Below, in pieces: positions 5,071 through 5,958 of a stretch of DNA of 5,958 nucleotides. The notes beneath the pieces are model-generated. The model worked only from the letters and a program-made list of their open reading frames with translations. It did not search any database and was not told where the DNA came from. The number at the start of each line of letters is the position of its first letter. The first letter of the stretch is position 1. This DNA is from Haloferacaceae archaeon PL-Br10_E2g29 (GTDB lineage Archaea > Halobacteriota > Halobacteria > Halobacteriales > Haloferacaceae). Where the stretch lies: the NCBI GenBank assembly GCA_001563965.1, contig LKMS01000097.1, positions 1 to 5,958 of the forward strand. Reading direction: 5' to 3'. Made by a program: the position numbers and the translations under genes.

Positions 5071-5958
5071 TTACGCCGGCTCTCCTTGCGAGGGGTACCG
5101 TGATTCGACGACCGCGAACGTCAGCGTACTGAGCACGCCAAGCAGCGTGCCGATCGTCAGCGCAATCGCCAGATCCGTTAGCGAGAGGGTGATAACGCCC
5201 TCGGCGTTCGGGAGGAAAAAGCCCGACAGGCCGAAGAGCACGATTGCGATGGCAAGCACGTAAAACGGCGCGTTGAGGTAGCGCCAGCGGAATCGGCCGG
5301 CGAGATACTCGTCGGTGACTTGACCGAGGCTGCTGGTGACGCCCGCGGCGGCAAACCACTGGACGGCTCCGTGAACGAACGCCGCGCCGGCGGTCGCGAT
5401 CGCGGCCGTGCCGGTGGCCGACGCGTCGACGGTGTCGATCATCTCGACACCTTGGACGCCGCCGATGATGATGAGCGCGATGGCGACGACGTAGGTAATG
5501 AGCGTCACCCGGCCGGCGTACAACCCGTTGCGGACGCGTTCGACACCGGTGTCGATCGTTGCTTCGAGACCAAGCCCCCGAAACAACGAGTAGAGCCCCA
5601 ACAACGCCGAGATGAGGCCGAGGACGACCGCTCCCGCAACATCGAACACCCCGGCGATCACGACGAACGGATAAATAAGGAGCAAAATACCCAGCGGCAC
5701 CAGAATCGTCCCGCGGGTTTCGGGGTCTGCCAACACCTGTTTCATCGTGTAGTACATCGATTCGAGGTTTTGCGCTTGGCGGACGACCACGCGCTGGACG
5801 CCGTCGATCGGCATGCGCGACCGGATAATCGGGATGACCGACTCGTCCTGTGCACCGTCGGTGATCACGATGGCGTGGACTTCCTCGCCCGTCTGGAGAC
5901 TCGCCAGCACGGTGTCGATCTCGTCCCCGATTTTCCGGTTGGCCTTCATGTCGCTGCC
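5071..5958 (-). CDS. DUF373-family polytopic membrane protein, C-terminal 295 residues (runs off the right edge)
   Basis: The frame stays open to the window edge (Gly-Ser-Asp before Met at 5949), and the family's N-terminal soluble domain normally begins well before this point, so the true start is outside. The Met at 5949 is internal. Numbered from that Met, residues 1-75 are the end of the cytosolic domain: GDEIDTVLASLQTGEEVHAI, VITDGAQDESVIPIIRSRMP and VVRQAQNLESMYYTMKQVL are characteristic of DUF373 (PF04123). Six membrane helices follow at about 82-101, 103-124, 146-166, 181-203, 227-247 and 257-281, ending in a short polar tail (SRYPSQGEPA). No biochemical function of this archaeal family is known to me. 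The soluble part resembles nucleotide- or ligand-binding alpha/beta domains only in general pattern. The gene is convergent with pyrE. Confidence 0.88.
   Translation of the reverse strand, partial: GSDMKANRKIGDEIDTVLASLQTGEEVHAIVITDGAQDESVIPIIRSRMPIDGVQRVVVRQAQNLESMYYTMKQVLADPETRGTILVPLGILLLIYPFVVIAGVFDVAGAVVLGLISALLGLYSLFRGLGLEATIDTGVERVRNGLYAGRVTLITYVVAIALIIIGGVQGVEMIDTVDASATGTAAIATAGAAFVHGAVQWFAAAGVTSSLGQVTDEYLAGRFRWRYLNAPFYVLAIAIVLFGLSGFFLPNAEGVITLSLTDLAIALTIGTLLGVLSTLTFAVVESRYPSQGEPA

Noticed and set aside
1..5958. A defence system, mobile element, CRISPR array or new gene cluster
   Set aside because: No nuclease, transposase, integrase, toxin pair or regularly spaced repeats were seen; gene content and base composition are uniform and housekeeping in character.

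Overview
The window looks like an ordinary stretch of haloarchaeal (class Halobacteria) core chromosome. The evidence is high G+C, proteins rich in Asp/Glu and poor in Lys, an archaeal TATA-binding protein, an archaeal tRNA G10 methyltransferase, and AT-rich TATA-like boxes about 27 nt upstream of several start codons, the usual arrangement for leaderless haloarchaeal mRNAs. I cannot fix the genus from this sequence.

Layout, left to right. (1) The N-terminal third of an MTA/SAH-type adenosine-nucleoside deaminase (minus strand, runs off the left edge). (2) A 279-residue membrane protein (minus) that reads as an M48/HtpX-fold protein whose zinc-binding residues have all been replaced. (3) Divergent from it, hisG (plus), the first enzyme of histidine synthesis, followed by a hairpin and T-tract shared with (4), a small four-helix membrane protein of unknown function (minus). 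(5) tbp, the general transcription factor TBP (minus), with a strong TATA box. (6) Divergent from tbp, trmG10 (plus), followed after 25 bp by (7) pyrE (plus), whose TATA-like box overlaps the trmG10 stop codon. (8) A DUF373-family polytopic membrane protein (minus), convergent with pyrE across a 6 bp gap and cut by the right edge.

The genes do not form one operon or a dedicated system. They are housekeeping functions: PRPP-consuming transferases for histidine and pyrimidine synthesis, SAM-dependent tRNA modification, SAM by-product salvage and basal transcription, interspersed with three membrane proteins of unknown function. No RNA gene, CRISPR array, insertion sequence, attachment site or origin was seen. 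The points most worth a second look are the apparent M48 pseudoprotease with its seven-residue repeat linker, the inverted repeat that places its start codon in a loop, and the promoters packed into neighbouring genes' ends. I found no convincing new multi-gene system.
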